Source of the DNA: Flammula alnicola
Lineage: Eukaryota > Basidiomycota > Agaricomycetes > Agaricales > Strophariaceae
Length of the DNA stretch: 56,914 nucleotides
Assembly (NCBI GenBank): GCA_015499995.1
Contig: JADNRV010000308.1
Span: 1 to 56,914 of the forward strand
Direction: 5' to 3'
Numbering within the stretch: the stretch's first letter is position 1; the number at the start of each line of letters is the position of its first letter. The notes under the pieces are model-generated. The model did no database searches. It saw nothing but the letters and a program-made list of their open reading frames with translations, and was not told the DNA's origin. Shown piece after piece: positions 45,133 through 56,914 of the stretch. The translations under genes and the position numbers were made by a program.

Positions 45133-45626
45133 TGAATGTCCGAATCATCTAGCACTGTAACATTTACCACATCGTAGTCGCGTGCGGCGGCGTCCACAAC
45201 CGTAGTAGTTAGTCATTTATAAATTGGTTCGGCACCCACAGGTCGAGTCAGAGTTCTTCAGGGCTAGTTCGAAGAGTCATAAGTATAGTCCACGATTGTG
45301 GTGATGTTGCCTGACCCACAACCACCATCACCATAAAAAGCCCAGTGCCACGATTCCAGACGAACGCCCACCATACTTCCCTGTCTCTTGCCTTGCAGGG
45401 GCTTGTACCCATCCACCTTCGCATCTGGTCGAACCAGACTTTTCTCAGGTTCTTCACATCTACGCCCATTTGCTTGAAGAAGAAAAAGAAAGTCGTACAA
45501 AAACAGCTCAAACTCAACGTCGTGAAAGTTCTCAAACCACCGACGAGCCCAGTCATTGAAAATCGCGTCTTTACGAGCTCCAACACAGCTTCTACCGGTC
45601 TCACAACATCAGCCAGTTATTCCAAT

Positions 45627-48364
45627 ATGGCTCCTAGACAATCGAGCGAGGACTCGGACCTCATCGCGTCTCTGCATGCGATATCCGCCAAATCTCCAAA
45701 GCTGGTCAAGGCGTCTGTGTACCCCGCGCCCGCCGACCCCTCAATCCAAGTACGCAGCTGGAAAATGAATGAGTTCAAGTACTATGATATTCCATCGCCC
45801 TTCCCTACCCTCGCGAGAGGTCTGTTCACGAGGGAAGTCACGGAGGATGGTGGTGCTCAAGAAGGAGCTGAGGCCGAGGGGACAAGGGACGAAGAAGCAC
45901 AAGCAATACCAGATCGTCGTACGCGGATACGACAAATTCTTCAATATTGCGGAAGTGCCTTGGACTACGGTGCGTTTTTACCTCTTCGATGGCTTTTTAA
46001 AATTTCGTGTGGTAGCTAACAAACTATATATAGTGGGCGTCCATTGAGGAACATACAGCGCCTCCGTATACCCTATCTCTCAAATCGAATGGCTGCATCA
46101 TCTTCATCGCCGCCCTGACGCCAACGAAGCTCCTTGTTACCTCAAAGCATTCGCTCGGACCCGTGGCAGGACAGCCGCTCAGCCATGCGCAAGCCGGCGA
46201 GGCGTGGTTGCGCAAGTACCTTGATAAAGTGGGAAAGAAGGAGGAAGATCTGGCGGCAACGCTGTGGGAGAAGAACTGGACCGCCATTGCTGAGGTATGC
46301 GAAACCTTTATTCTGTCTTACTTTCTTTGAAACTTTTGCTTATGTTGATTATATTATATCGTAGTTATGCGACGACTCCTTCGAGGAACACGTCCTCGCG
46401 TATCCGCCAGAGAAGACCGGGCTGCACCTCCACGGCCTGAACCTCCGCTCCAAAGCATTCGAGACGATGCCCGCCGAAATCGTCGACGAGTTCGCAGAGG
46501 TGTGGGGGTTCATCAAGACGCCTCACACCACACTCAACTCGATCCAGGAGGTTAGGGACTTCACCACTGCTTGCGCCGAGTCGGGCGAATGGAACGGCGA
46601 GGCCGTCGAGGGCTTCGTTGTGCGGACCCACGTTACCGAGCCGCCGACCTCCGGGCGCGGTGGAGACAAGGGAAAGGACAAGGAGACTGCGCCGGGACAA
46701 GGTGTCAGCCGTTCTCCGTACAAAGCCGGCTCCTCGTTCTTCTTCAAGGTCAAGTTCGACGAGCCGTACATGATGTACCGCGACTGGCGCGAGGTAACCA
46801 AGGCACTGCTCTCCGCCCACGCCAAGGGGCCCATGAACGCGTCCATGCTCCCGAAGTCGAAGATGAAAAGAGCGGAGACCAAGCTGTACGTGAAGTGGGT
46901 CATACAGGAGATCAAGCGCGACCCGGCGGCGTTTGCGCAGTATGCGAAGGGCAAAGGCATCATTGCGACGCGGGAGAGGTATTTGAAGTGGTTGAAGTCG
47001 GAGAAGGGAGAACATGACTTGCAGGAGGTGCAGAAGGAAGAGGAGCAGACGAAAGGGATTTTTGGGAAGACGATCATCGTTCCTGTGGCTATTCCTGGGT
47101 GTGGTAAGTGTTGAAAGTGTCTTGCCGGCTGGTCGACGTGTGTTGACTGACTTTCTTGCTTGCAGGTAAAACGGCTGTGTCTGTGGCTCTGGCTCATCTT
47201 TTCGGCTTTGGACACACGCAGAGCGACGACGTACATGCAAAAAAACCTGCTCCTATATTTATCAAGAACGTCATGAACTTGCTGGATAAGTACAACGTGG
47301 TTATTGCTGACAAGTACGTCTTCTGCGCTCTTTTCACTATCGATTCTAATTTTGATTTATTTTACGAACATAGGAACAACCACCTCAAGCAACATCGAAA
47401 AGCTCTGCGGGACGCCACCGCCGACATGTCGCCTCCTGTTCGCCTCCTCGCCCTCAACTGGGCCCTAGACAAGCCCCCAGCAACCGTGCATCGTATCTGC
47501 GGAGACCGCGTCCAGGAGCGCGGGGATAATCACCAGACCCTGCGCGCGGACCCCTCTTCCTCCAAATCCCACGAAGAGGTCATCTGGATGTTCATCAACA
47601 CCACGGAAGAGCTGACTCCGAGCGAGGTGGACAACATCATCGAGATGGACATCGAGGAAGGGCTGGAGGCCGCTGTGCGGCGCGCGGTCAAGGGCTGCGT
47701 GGAGGTCCTGGGGCTGGAGCAGCCGAGCGAGGAGAAGATTGCGGAGGCGCTGGAGGTTGTGCAGGGGTACGCGCCTGCGGTGAAGAAGCCGGATGAGCCG
47801 AAGGACTCGAAGAAGAAGGCGGAGAAGACGCCGCGGTACTTTGGCTTGCTGCCTGAGGTGGGCTTGGTGGCATTGCTCGACGAGCGGCTGTCGCAGGACG
47901 ACGTGGACAAGGACATGCGGGACTTCTGGGCCATGCTCAAGGCGGAGGAACGCGTCATCAAAATGCCGCACGTCACGATCGTGCACAAGAACTCGATGGA
48001 CACGGAACGCGCTCTGTGGGACAGGTGCGCGGCGTTGCACGCGATGCCCATACCGCCCGTGTTCAAGGGCAAGCTCGGCAGTGTCGTCTTCAACCGGCGA
48101 GTGATGGCGGTCACGGTTGAGGATTTCGCGTTGGAGACGCCTGGGGATGCACAGGCGCAGGAGGGCCAGGAGTTCGTGTCGAAGCTGCCGCATGAGATTC
48201 GTGAGAGGCTACACATTACGGTGGGAACGAGGGCCAATATACAGCCTGTCGAGGCGAAGGCGATGGTGGAGACGTGGCGAGCGGAGGGTCCTAACCCTGA
48301 TCTCATGGCCGTAGGGCTTAAGGGCAAGAACGTGCTCGGCAGGGTGAAGGGGTTGTATGGCTGA
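45627..48364 (+). CDS. TRL1: Fungal tRNA ligase (TRL1/RLG1): ligase, polynucleotide kinase and cyclic phosphodiesterase
   Basis: Start at 45627 (MAPRQSSEDSDLIASLHAIS). Exons 45627-45969, 46034-46294, 46366-47103, 47166-47313 and 47374-48364. The N-terminal adenylyltransferase domain has YTLSLKSNGCIIFIAALTP, with the AMP-accepting Lys of KSNG. The middle kinase domain has the P-loop AIPGCGKT split by an intron at 47103 and the lid-like RVQERGDNHQTLR. The C-terminal 2H phosphodiesterase has both HxT motifs, PHVTIVH and LHITVGTR. It heals and seals tRNA halves after intron removal and joins HAC1-type mRNA in the unfolded-protein response. Exon 1 has one extra base near 45853 (GGTGGTGCTCAAGAAG): the upstream frame reads LARGLFTREVTEDGG and the downstream frame KKELRPRGQGTKKHKQYQ. 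In an essential gene this suggests a sequence error. Confidence 0.9.
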
Positions 48365-48870
48365 ATGACGACCCACCGAGTTCGTGAAAATTTCTTTTTG
48401 CTATCGTTGTAACTTTCCTTGAGATGGGAGTCGCCAAACTTTTGTTGTCTTATTTATTATTATTCCTCTCTTTCTCGCATCCACTGGTACATTTACCTTG
48501 CATTTACCTCCACTCTTCCACATCCCCGTTCGTCAAAAACCAACGCACAATTGCACACAATCCATTGTAACATACAATCCACCATTCAAGCCCCCACCCC
48601 CCATACATACTTAACTGAATGCAGAACTTGGAACTCGTAACGCAATGTGGCGCGAAACATGATAAGATCGATAGAGATGTAGGTTGCTGAAAACGCACTA
48701 CCTAGCTCTTTGGTCAGATACCAAGTCGCCATTTTGAATCTTATAATATTATTCAATGCAGGTACTTAGAGCAATGGTAACCAGAAGAAATGAAAGCCAG
48801 CAAAACAAATGCGATGGGAATATCACAAACATTGTCTATCTACAATCCTTCGCACTGTCAGCAGAATATT

Positions 48871-51059
48871 TCAAGATTCAATGGTAGCTTCTTCAATGAG
48901 CCTGGCAGCATTCGAATCTCTTATAGTGACCACACAAGGGAATGGGTCAGGTTTCCTGCAGATGGAAGAAGGTAGCCTCAATCAGCGGACAGAACGCGAG
49001 TAGTATCAGAAACGACGCAAACGTACCCAACGAAGCTAGGATAATTCGGAACGGGAGTGATCTCCTTCCCAAACTCATCTTTAGCCTTTCGTATGTCAAA
49101 CGTCGCAATCAAGCTCGCGATGACAAGCCAAATCTGCTGGTCCGCAAAGAACTGGCCGACGCACACCCTCCGACCAAACCCAAATATGAAGTTTCTCGGA
49201 TCGATCTCTTTGGCGCGTTCCTCGCTCAAACCAAGGAACCGTTCAGGTTTGAAATCGAACGGTTTTGGGTACATTTCATCGTTGTGCGTCATAGACCAGA
49301 TATTTGGATGGATGATCGTTCCAGCTGGGATGAGGTAGCCGTCATATTCGTCATCGACGAGAATTTGGTGCGAGGGTGCTAGGATTAAAGGTATCAGGCT
49401 TGTGCATGGAACATCGCATCAATAGACTTCTTACACAGCGGCGCAGCAGGATTCCAACGCAGAACCTCTTTCACCAAGGCATCGATGTAAGGCAGCTCCT
49501 CTCTGTCGGTAAAGGTGGGAAGGCGCCCTGTCCCAACAATTCGATCAATTTCTTCCCGAGCTGCTTTGTATACGTCGGGGAACAGGGTGCTGGCGAGGAA
49601 GAACGAGCTGAAGATAGAATACGTCTATCGATCTGTTAGTCGGACGAAAGCGCCAAAAAATAATAACTCGACTAACTGAGTCGGTTCCAGCTTTGAAAAG
49701 AAAAGATATCAGGTTTATGCTTTCAGAGGCAAGAGCACAGGCGGGACTTACCGGCATACAGCACAGCTGAAGTTTCTTTGATGACCTGTTCTTTCTCTTT
49801 AGGAACTTCGGCCCCTCCAAATTCTTCAAATAGCCGCGTAACGTAGCAGGCAGCAGCGTTTCCAGCGAGCTACGAAAGAGTTATTGGTGGATGCGAAGAT
49901 ATAGAGAGAATGATGACGCTTACCCAGCGATCTTTCGTGTTTTTGAATGGTCCTTCGAGGATCTGAGTGCAATGCTTTTTTCCCGCCTCTGCGAATCTCT
50001 TGAATCGAGCACCAGGGAACCAGGACGGCACTGCATAAGACCGGAAAATTTGAGTTGGAGTCAAATGTATCTGCTTGGATAAAAATCCGAACCATATCTC
50101 ACTGTCAACCTCGATTAGAAGGAGATACGGGTATAAATGGAGTATGTCTTACAAATGGGGAGTTTGTCGACCATGAACCCGATGCCCTGAGACGTGATGA
50201 GAGCATCAATAGCTTTCTTGACCACAGGCATATAATCGTCTTTCTCCTTCAGGTCGTAACCGTACGTGCTGATCCGCAGGCACATCCATGCCTCAGTGAA
50301 GATCCATAGTGTATCGGAATCAGCACTACACTCACAATTTCATGATCGCAGATCCCGTGAGACTGTATCAGGATTGTCAGCTGCCTCGCCCAACAACAGA
50401 TTGAACGAAATGACGTACTGTTCAACTCGATAGAGCCAATCGCTCGGATTCACTACCATCTTTTTCAGGAATTTGGTTGTTGCGTCCTGTTGCAGCTGGC
50501 GCCATTCTCGAACGGCACGATTGTTGAGGTTTTGGTGCATGACCCGTCTGTGCTCCTTCCATTTGGCCCCATAGTTGTAGAACGTCATGTTGAATCCCCA
50601 CCCGATCCTTCAGGGACGTGGGACGTCAATTCATGAGCAGACTTTCAATTCACGCAGAAAAATGAACTCACAAATCAATCATAACACTCCGTGGCCTATC
50701 AGAATAAAGAAGCGAACGTTTGTCCAGAAGCGCAAATGCGATCTTGGGGTCGTTGAGAACGATGAATTTCGTTCGAAAGATCGTGAAATATATTAGACCA
50801 CCTATTGAATGGAAAGTAGGCATGCATGTCAGGCCAGAATTAACGTCAATATTCAGAGTAACTTGCCATATTTCTTGCCCCAGTTATGGAACTCTACCCA
50901 AGGTTTTTCGTGCGGAATGTCTCTGGCGTTGCCGTATATAAACTGAGGTTTAGGTCCAGGAGGAAGGGGGAGGTTACGCCCAGCCCGCCCAAAAGCCCTA
51001 GAAAGGATCAAGTAGGCGATAACCGCGGCTCCAAATGTGATGGTCACTGTGGATATCAT
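48871..51059 (-). CDS. Cytochrome P450 monooxygenase, tandem copy A
   Basis: Start at 51059 ([20 protein letters not shown]), an N-terminal membrane anchor followed by the proline hinge [15 protein letters not shown]. Many short introns. Later exons contain the I-helix AGTDST (split by an intron near 49680), the K-helix ExxR in [28 protein letters not shown], and the haem-binding [11 protein letters not shown] near 49175. The last exon reads [20 protein letters not shown] and ends IES at 48871. All P450 landmarks are present, so it is probably active: a haem-thiolate monooxygenase anchored in the ER with a reductase partner. The subfamily and substrate cannot be read from sequence alone. It is convergent with the tRNA ligase and duplicated as the copy ending at 52360. 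Confidence 0.9.
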
Positions 51060-51119
51060 GACTGACAAGAGCAGGATGCTGTCAGTGGAGGTGCGATAGT
51101 AAGTAAAGCAAAGTGCGAG

Positions 51120-52330
51120 GGAGATTCGAGCTTACAGCACGCGCAGATCACATATATGTGATAGGGCTTTTGTGCTTCTTTCGCCGGGTCTGGCCTGTAC
51201 AGACATCGTTAACTTGTTTCCCCATTTCCTGGCCAACTCCCTCGAATCCGAGCGAAAGTTGAAGTTCTCAATCAATTAGGTGACCTGGGAAATTGATAGG
51301 TGTCGAAGAGCAGAAAAAATTAAAATAAAATAAAAACTCGCTCGAAGGTAGTTGTCACCGACATGATTCTTGCGTTCCGCACGCGCATTAGTTTTCGCAG
51401 ATGTCGGTCTGAAAGTTCCGGGAGACGAGTAGATGGCTATCTACAACGCCCGATATCCGATGGCCGACGTGCCATGGCAAAAGCGATTCATCTTGTTCTG
51501 ATTGAGCTATACTTTGACTTGCGTGTAATCCGTTCCTAACGTGTGTAAAAGAAGTACGGTAAGTTGTTAACATGTGGGTGTAATTTGAAATAGAATTTAC
51601 TACCTTTCGGAATAAAGTTATCTATCTCGATACGTGCGGAACGGCCCCGAATGGGGACCGCAAGAAAGGAAAACTTTGAAGATCTGTCCAAGGAAGAGAG
51701 TGATTGTCAGACAAGTTGTCAACGAAGTGGAAGGGGATTCGGGATGTTTATAGGCAAATTGGGTAGGGTGTAGATGCAATTTTCCGCAGCACAGTTGGTA
51801 CATGACCCATGGGTCAAGGTACAAACCTTGTGATTCGCGGACAGTTGCGGTCCTTCCTGAGATATGGATGACAGTAACTGGATGATATATTTATCTGTAA
51901 TAAAGATGTTTGAGGCAAGGATCAAAGGAGTAGGGATGACGCGAGGTATCAGGATCCCAACCTTGAGGTGAGCGAGCGTAGAGTGGCCGATGCGTCGATG
52001 CGACGTGGCACGGGCGCCGGTGAAGGCTTGCTGTAAAAGGGCAATGGCGTGGGAATGTCACATCACGCGTTGTTACCTCACCCTGAGCCAATAGGCGCCT
52101 AAGACTCTGAGACGCGCGGCGCTGGGCGCACACACTTCTTTTCCTCTCTGCCTCTACGGTCAGGTCAAACCCGATGAAACCACATTCTCTGCTCCAGCAC
52201 ACGATTACTGAGATGCTAAGTGCCGTTTTAGGTTTTATTCAATGCAGTCAATGCAGGTATAGAAATGGTAGACGGAAAGAAACTTTGAAAGGCAAAAGAA
52301 AAGCGATAGGAATATCGCTGTCTATCTACA
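51120..52330. other. Intergenic region between the two P450 genes
   Basis: About 1.2 kb. The first 600 bp are recognisably similar to 54830-55230 upstream of copy B, so promoter sequence was duplicated with the gene. The rest shows no supported gene. Confidence 0.45.
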
Positions 52331-52359
52331 AACCTTCACGCTACGATGAGCTGAATATT

Positions 52360-54547
52360 TCAAGATTCAACGGTCGCTTGTTCAATGAGCCTGGCAGCGT
52401 TTGAGTCTCTTACAGTGACGACGCAAGGGAACCGGTCAGGTTTCCTGTGGAAGAAAAGAGCGTCAATCAGGCGGCAGACTAATATAAAAAACGACGCAAA
52501 CGTACCCAACGAAGCCAGGATAATTCGGAACGGGAGTGATCTCCTTCCCAAATTCACCTTTAGCCTTGCCTATGTCAAACGTCGCAATCAAGCACGCGAC
52601 GACGAGCCAAATCTGTTGGTCCGCAAAGAACTGGCCGACGCACACCCGCCGCCCAAACCCGAAGACGAAGTTTCTCGGATCGATCTCCTTGGCGCGTTCC
52701 TCGCTCAAACCAAGGAACCGTTCAGGTTTGAAGTCGAAGGGTTTCGGGTATATTTCGTCGTTATGCGTCATAGACCAGATGTTCGGATGGATGATCGTTC
52801 CCGCTGGGATGAGGTGGCCTTCATATTCATCGTCCACGAGAATTTGGTGCGAGGGTGCTAGGATTTCACAATGTCAAGCTCGTACATGGAACATTGCATC
52901 AGTGGACTTCTTACCCAGAGGCGCAGCAGGATTCCAACGAAGAAGCTCTTTCACCAAGGCATCGATGTAAGGCAACGACTCCCTGTCAGCAAAGGTGGGA
53001 AGGCGTCCTGTCCCAACAACTCGATCGATTTCTTCTCGCGCCGCCTTCTGTACTTCGGGGAACAGGGTGCAGGCGAGGAAGAACGAGCTTAAGATAGAAT
53101 ACGTCTATCGATCTGTTAGTCGGATAAAACACCAAAAAATACTGACTCGACTAACTGAGTCGGTTCCAGCTTTGAAAAGAAAAGATTTCAGATTTGCGCC
53201 GGCAGAGGCAACAACACAGGGGAGGACTTACCAGCGTATAGCACGGCCGAAGTTTCTTTGATGACCCGTTCTTTCTCTTTAGGAACTTCGGCCCCTCCGA
53301 ATTCTTCAAATAGCCGCGTAACATAGCAAGCCGCAGCGTTTCCAGCAATCTGCGAAAGTATTATTGTTCGTTGTTATTGGTGGATGCCAAGATCTGGAGA
53401 GAATGATGACCGCTTACCCAGCGATCTTTCGTGTTTTTGAACGGTCCTTCGAGGATCTGAGTGCAATACTTCTTTCCTGCCTCTGCGAATCTCTTGAACC
53501 GAGCACCGGGGAACCAGGATGGCACTACACAAGAAGAGAAGGTTTGGGTTGAAGTTAAGCATATTTACTTGGGTAAGATTCCTAACCATATCTCACTGTC
53601 GACGTCGGTTAGGAGGAGATATCAGTCTAGTTCAAATAACAGTGTCTTACAGATGGGAAGTTTATCGACCAGAAACCCGATTCCCTGAGACGTGGTGAGA
53701 GCATCAATGGCTTTTTTGACCACAGGCATGTAATTGTCTTTCTCCTTCAGGTCGTAACCGTATGTGCTGATCCGCAGGTACATCCATGCATCAGTGTAAG
53801 GTCTATAGTGTATTGGAATCAGCAATACGCTCACAATTTCATGATCGCTGATCCCGTGAGACTGTATCAGAGTTGTCAGCTTCCTCGCTCAGCAACAGCA
53901 AATTGACGTACTGTTCAATTCGATAGAGCCAATCGTTGGGATTCACTACCATCTTCTTGAGGAATTTAGTCGTTACGTCCTGTTGTAGCTGGCGCCATTC
54001 TCGAACAGCGCGATTGTTCAGGTTTTGGTGCATGGCCCGTCGGTGTTCCTTCCATTTTTCCCCATAGTTGTAGAACGTCATGTTGAATCCCCACCCGAGC
54101 CTTTAGAAAAGTGGGAGGTGAATTCATTAGTAGTCTTTCGATTCACGCAAAAAAGAACTCACAAGTCAATCATGACACTCCGCGGCCTATCAGAGTAAAT
54201 AAGCGAACGTTTGTCCAGAAGCTCAAACGCAATCTTGTGGTCGTTGATAACCATGAATTTCGTTCGAAAGATCGTGAAATATATTAGACCACCTATTGAA
54301 TGGCGAGGCGTGCATGTCAGGCCAGGAATTGACGTTGATATCAGAGTAACTTGCCATATTTCTTGCCCCAGTTATGGAACTCTACCCATGGCCTTTGGTG
54401 CGGAATGTCTCTGGCGTTGCCGTATATAAACTGGGGTTTAGGTCCAGGAGGAAGGGGGAGGTTACGCCCAGCCCGCCCAAAAGACCTGGAAAGGATCAAG
54501 TAGGCGATAACCGCAGCAGAAAATGTGATAGTCACTGTGGATATCAT
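52360..54547 (-). CDS. Cytochrome P450 monooxygenase, tandem copy B
   Basis: Start at 54547 ([20 protein letters not shown]) and the same exon layout as copy A at a constant offset of about 3488 bp. Landmarks: [40 protein letters not shown] at the I-helix near 53165, the ExxR region before [39 protein letters not shown] and [11 protein letters not shown] near 52655. It ends [11 protein letters not shown] at 52360. Protein identity to copy A is very high, with scattered substitutions, so the duplication is recent. It presumably has the same or a slightly shifted substrate. No frameshift was noticed in the segments checked. Confidence 0.9.
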
Positions 54548-55719
54548 GACTGACAAGAGCAGGGAGCTGTCAGTGGAGGTGCGACAGTAAGTAATTGTCA
54601 AGTGCAGGAAGATTCAAGCATACAGCACGTATATATAGTGGAATTTCCCTTCTACGTCGTTAACTTGTTTCCGGTATGTCGCCCCAACTCACTCGACTCG
54701 AAGTAGAATTCTCCGTCAACTAGCTGACCTGAGAACCTTGTATTATTCGTTGTCGAAGGTCATGAGGGCTTCACCTGGCTCCACCAAAAAAAAGAAGCTC
54801 ACTCGAACGTACTTAGCTTTTCGGCAACATGACGACGCGTCCAAATTTTCGGATTTTTCCAGATCTCAAATATGGTCTGAAAGTCCTGTGAGAGAGGTAG
54901 GTGGATATCTCTGCTTCTCGGCGAGATTTGGTTGGTTGGGGTGGGATGCCGTTCAATCTCGCTCGGCGGAAAGTGCAAATAGCCTCTAATCTTCTACGAT
55001 TTCCGACGCCCGCCGCCACGTGTGAGGCCAAAAGTTGTTCATCTCAGTTTGTCTTGTTCACCTATGCTTGATTGACGTGGGTGTAATCCGTTTCTACCCG
55101 TGCACTAGAAAATTGTCGTTAGCATCTGGGTGCGAATTGAAATAGACTTTGCTACTTTGCGGCATTTGTGGATTTCTATACGTGGGGAACGGAGATAGCA
55201 AGAAAGGCGTAGAGTGGTTGACGTGGTACTAGAGCATGTCGTTCCATGTACATACTAGTGAAGAATCGATGTTGAGGACAAGTCTGGACAACGGGACAGG
55301 AAATTGAGGAATTGTAATGTCACGTGCTATTACCATCCACTTCGGACACTGCCACTAACCCTGAGAAAACAAGGGCGCCTTAATGTTGCCTTAATGTCCA
55401 GTACTTTGCCAGTACGACTCTGGAACGGGCGGTGCACACCTCGGTGGAGTTCATACTGAGGTCAATGACACTCAGATGGGCTTATTTGGAGTGACCAATT
55501 TCAACCCAGCCTCAGTCAGTGATCAAAATTGAATTGCTATAGGTGCTCTCAGGCTGGGAAGCTGTCTTTTCCAAGTCATTTCTTCATCGCTATTACGACA
55601 TTTTTTTTGGTCCATAGGTCTTTCATTATTTTCTACTATCTATTCCTCTTCTTCTGATAACTCTAAAGTCAGCAGCGCTAGGTTCGTTTCTCCTATGGGC
55701 TGTACAAAGTCACATCGAA
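54548..55719. other. Intergenic region upstream of P450 copy B
   Basis: About 1.2 kb. It carries the duplicated promoter segment shared with 51390-51700, then unique sequence up to the 3' end of the dehydrogenase gene. No supported gene. Confidence 0.4.
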
Positions 55720-56853
55720 TTAATCAAACCACATTCCGCCATCCACGTTAATCGTTTGTCCTAAATTTGCAATCTATAGTGAGCCACCTTCCGCGGTATC
55801 GAAAGAACTTACCGGTGATAAATGACGCCTTTTCAGAGACAAGGAACGCAACGGTATCTGCGATCTCTTCTGGTCTTCCAAATCGTTTAAACTGCGTAGT
55901 TGACCTCATCTAGGGAGTTATTACGATTCGAGTGGTACGACAGTCACCACTAATATTGCTCATGTAAAGGCTTACATGTTCTCGGAATTCGCCCGGTTTC
56001 ATACCAAGGATCTCTTGCGCTCTTTTGTCTGCCCCTTCCACTAAGTTGACTTTGACTTAGTCATTGAAAAATGACGAGAGGTAGGCGGACGTACGCATGG
56101 GAGTATCCGTCGGGCCTGGTGCGTAGCCATTCACCCGGATTCCATGCTGAGCCCACTCGGCTGCAGCAACTTGTGTCAACGCCCGCTGAGCAAACTTACT
56201 CGCCCCGTATGTGCCAAGAAGCGCTACACCTGATGAAAGATGATATTCAGCGAAATGCAAAGTAAGGTGAATGTCGATGGGAATCACTCTTTTTCCCAGA
56301 TATAGAGCAAGCCCCGACAATTCGACCTTTGATTCCACGTTCTATCATACTTTTGGCGGCTTCGCGATAACAAAGAAATGCTCCTGTGAATTGACATCGA
56401 AGACCCCTTGCCATTCATGGAGTGTTGCTGATTCTCTGGCGTAAGTTCTCCCAGTCATAGTTAGAATCAAGATCCTACGCACTGTCGAGAAGGAGGTCAT
56501 AACGGAACGACCGGCATTGGCTACCATCTATCACAAAAAGAAATCGGCCTATCAGATCCTGGAATGTCAATTTATTATTATACAAAACTTACCACATCAA
56601 GACCCCCAAGTTGCTCCACCGCAGCTTGTACAAGCGCTTTCACCTGGTCCTCCTTACTGACATCGACTTCGAAACTGATCGCCTTGCGCCCAGTTGTGGC
56701 CTGGACCCGGTCAACAACGGCGTCTATAGAAGAGCGCTGGTGGGGGAGGTCCGCCACCACGACGTCGTATCCATCAGCGGCAAGGCGAAGGGCTATGGCT
56801 TTCCCAATACCATCTGCAGCTCCAGTGATTATAGCAACTTGTTGAACAGACAT
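55720..56853 (-). CDS. Short-chain dehydrogenase/reductase (SDR), diacetyl/acetoin reductase-like
   Basis: Start at 56853 (MSVQQVAIITGAADGIGKAI). Earlier in-frame codons lack a good ATG. Classical SDR motifs occur in order: the NAD(P)-binding TGAADGIG, VADLPHQRSS, the structural MVANAG, the catalytic YGASKFAQRALTQVAAAEWA (YxxxK), HGIRVNGYAPGPTDTPM, and, after further introns, GRPEEIADTVAFLVSEKA and the C-terminal QTINVDGGMWFD ending at 55720. Length is about 255 residues, usual for the family. It is a cytosolic NAD(P)-dependent oxidoreductase; the Ala-Asp phosphate-loop sequence and ending resemble diacetyl/2,3-butanediol-type reductases, but the substrate is inference. It lies next to the P450 pair, which might indicate a shared metabolic role. 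Confidence 0.85.
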
Positions 56854-56914
56854 GATCGAATAGAACTGTGTATTTGACAAAGGAAGGGAGGTAAAGACTA
56901 TGTACCTTTTAAAC

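Noticed and set aside
46365..48327. Long minus-strand ORFs of 237-291 codons
   Set aside because: They are antisense shadows of the GC-rich tRNA ligase exons.
1..56914. tRNA genes, rRNA or CRISPR-like arrays
   Set aside because: No cloverleaf with recognisable A and B boxes and no rRNA or spaced direct-repeat array was found by eye; a tRNAscan run could still find one.

Overview
The window looks like nuclear DNA of a mushroom-forming basidiomycete (Agaricomycetes). Most genes are broken by GT-AG introns of about 47-75 nt. There is a tandem set of secreted fungalysins (M36), tandem P450s, a TET/JBP dioxygenase of the kind expanded in Agaricomycetes, a fungal-type tRNA ligase and an EZH2-type methyltransferase. 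No rRNA, tRNA, CRISPR array or bacterial operon was recognised.

Layout. 1-1150: end of an unrecognised gene and a repeat patch. 1157-3448: a fungalysin N-terminal fragment and, upstream of it on the minus strand, the C-terminal half of a second fungalysin. 3454-30560: one inserted block of about 27.1 kb, read here as a giant Helentron (Helitron2-type rolling-circle element). It holds, left to right: a minus-strand gene of unknown function (4413-9485) split by a complete hAT transposon (5176-8976); a multi-exon unknown gene (10435-13702); captured fragments of a protein kinase and a cullin; a TET/JBP dioxygenase (16177-17700); a SUV39-like SET gene (21349-19818); an 11-unit in-frame tandem repeat (about 22030-22950); and an AT-rich Rep/helicase/cysteine-protease gene (22992-30494). 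30602-32752: the N-terminal half of the same split fungalysin. 34362-37143: an intact third fungalysin. 38785-39827: a possible MIF4G-like gene. 40188-42983: EZH2-like gene, divergent from an ATG18-like gene (43197-44902). 45627-48364: tRNA ligase. 48871-54547: two tandem P450s. 55720-56853: a short-chain dehydrogenase.

The main result is the Helentron. It interrupts one intron of a fungalysin gene. Removing 3449-30560 restores a canonical 47-nt intron. A 10-bp inverted repeat lies at the left boundary and just inside the right boundary, followed by a terminal hairpin, which is the asymmetric arrangement expected of Helentrons. It carries two chromatin-modifier genes that read open (a 5-methylcytosine dioxygenase-like enzyme and an H3K9-methyltransferase-like enzyme), together with intron-containing host gene fragments. 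This suggests DNA-level gene capture by a rolling-circle transposon.

Several genes (Helentron ORF, ATG18, tRNA ligase, the hAT target gene) need single-base frame corrections, often in short homopolymers. Consensus errors therefore cannot be excluded, and calls of pseudogene are made cautiously.
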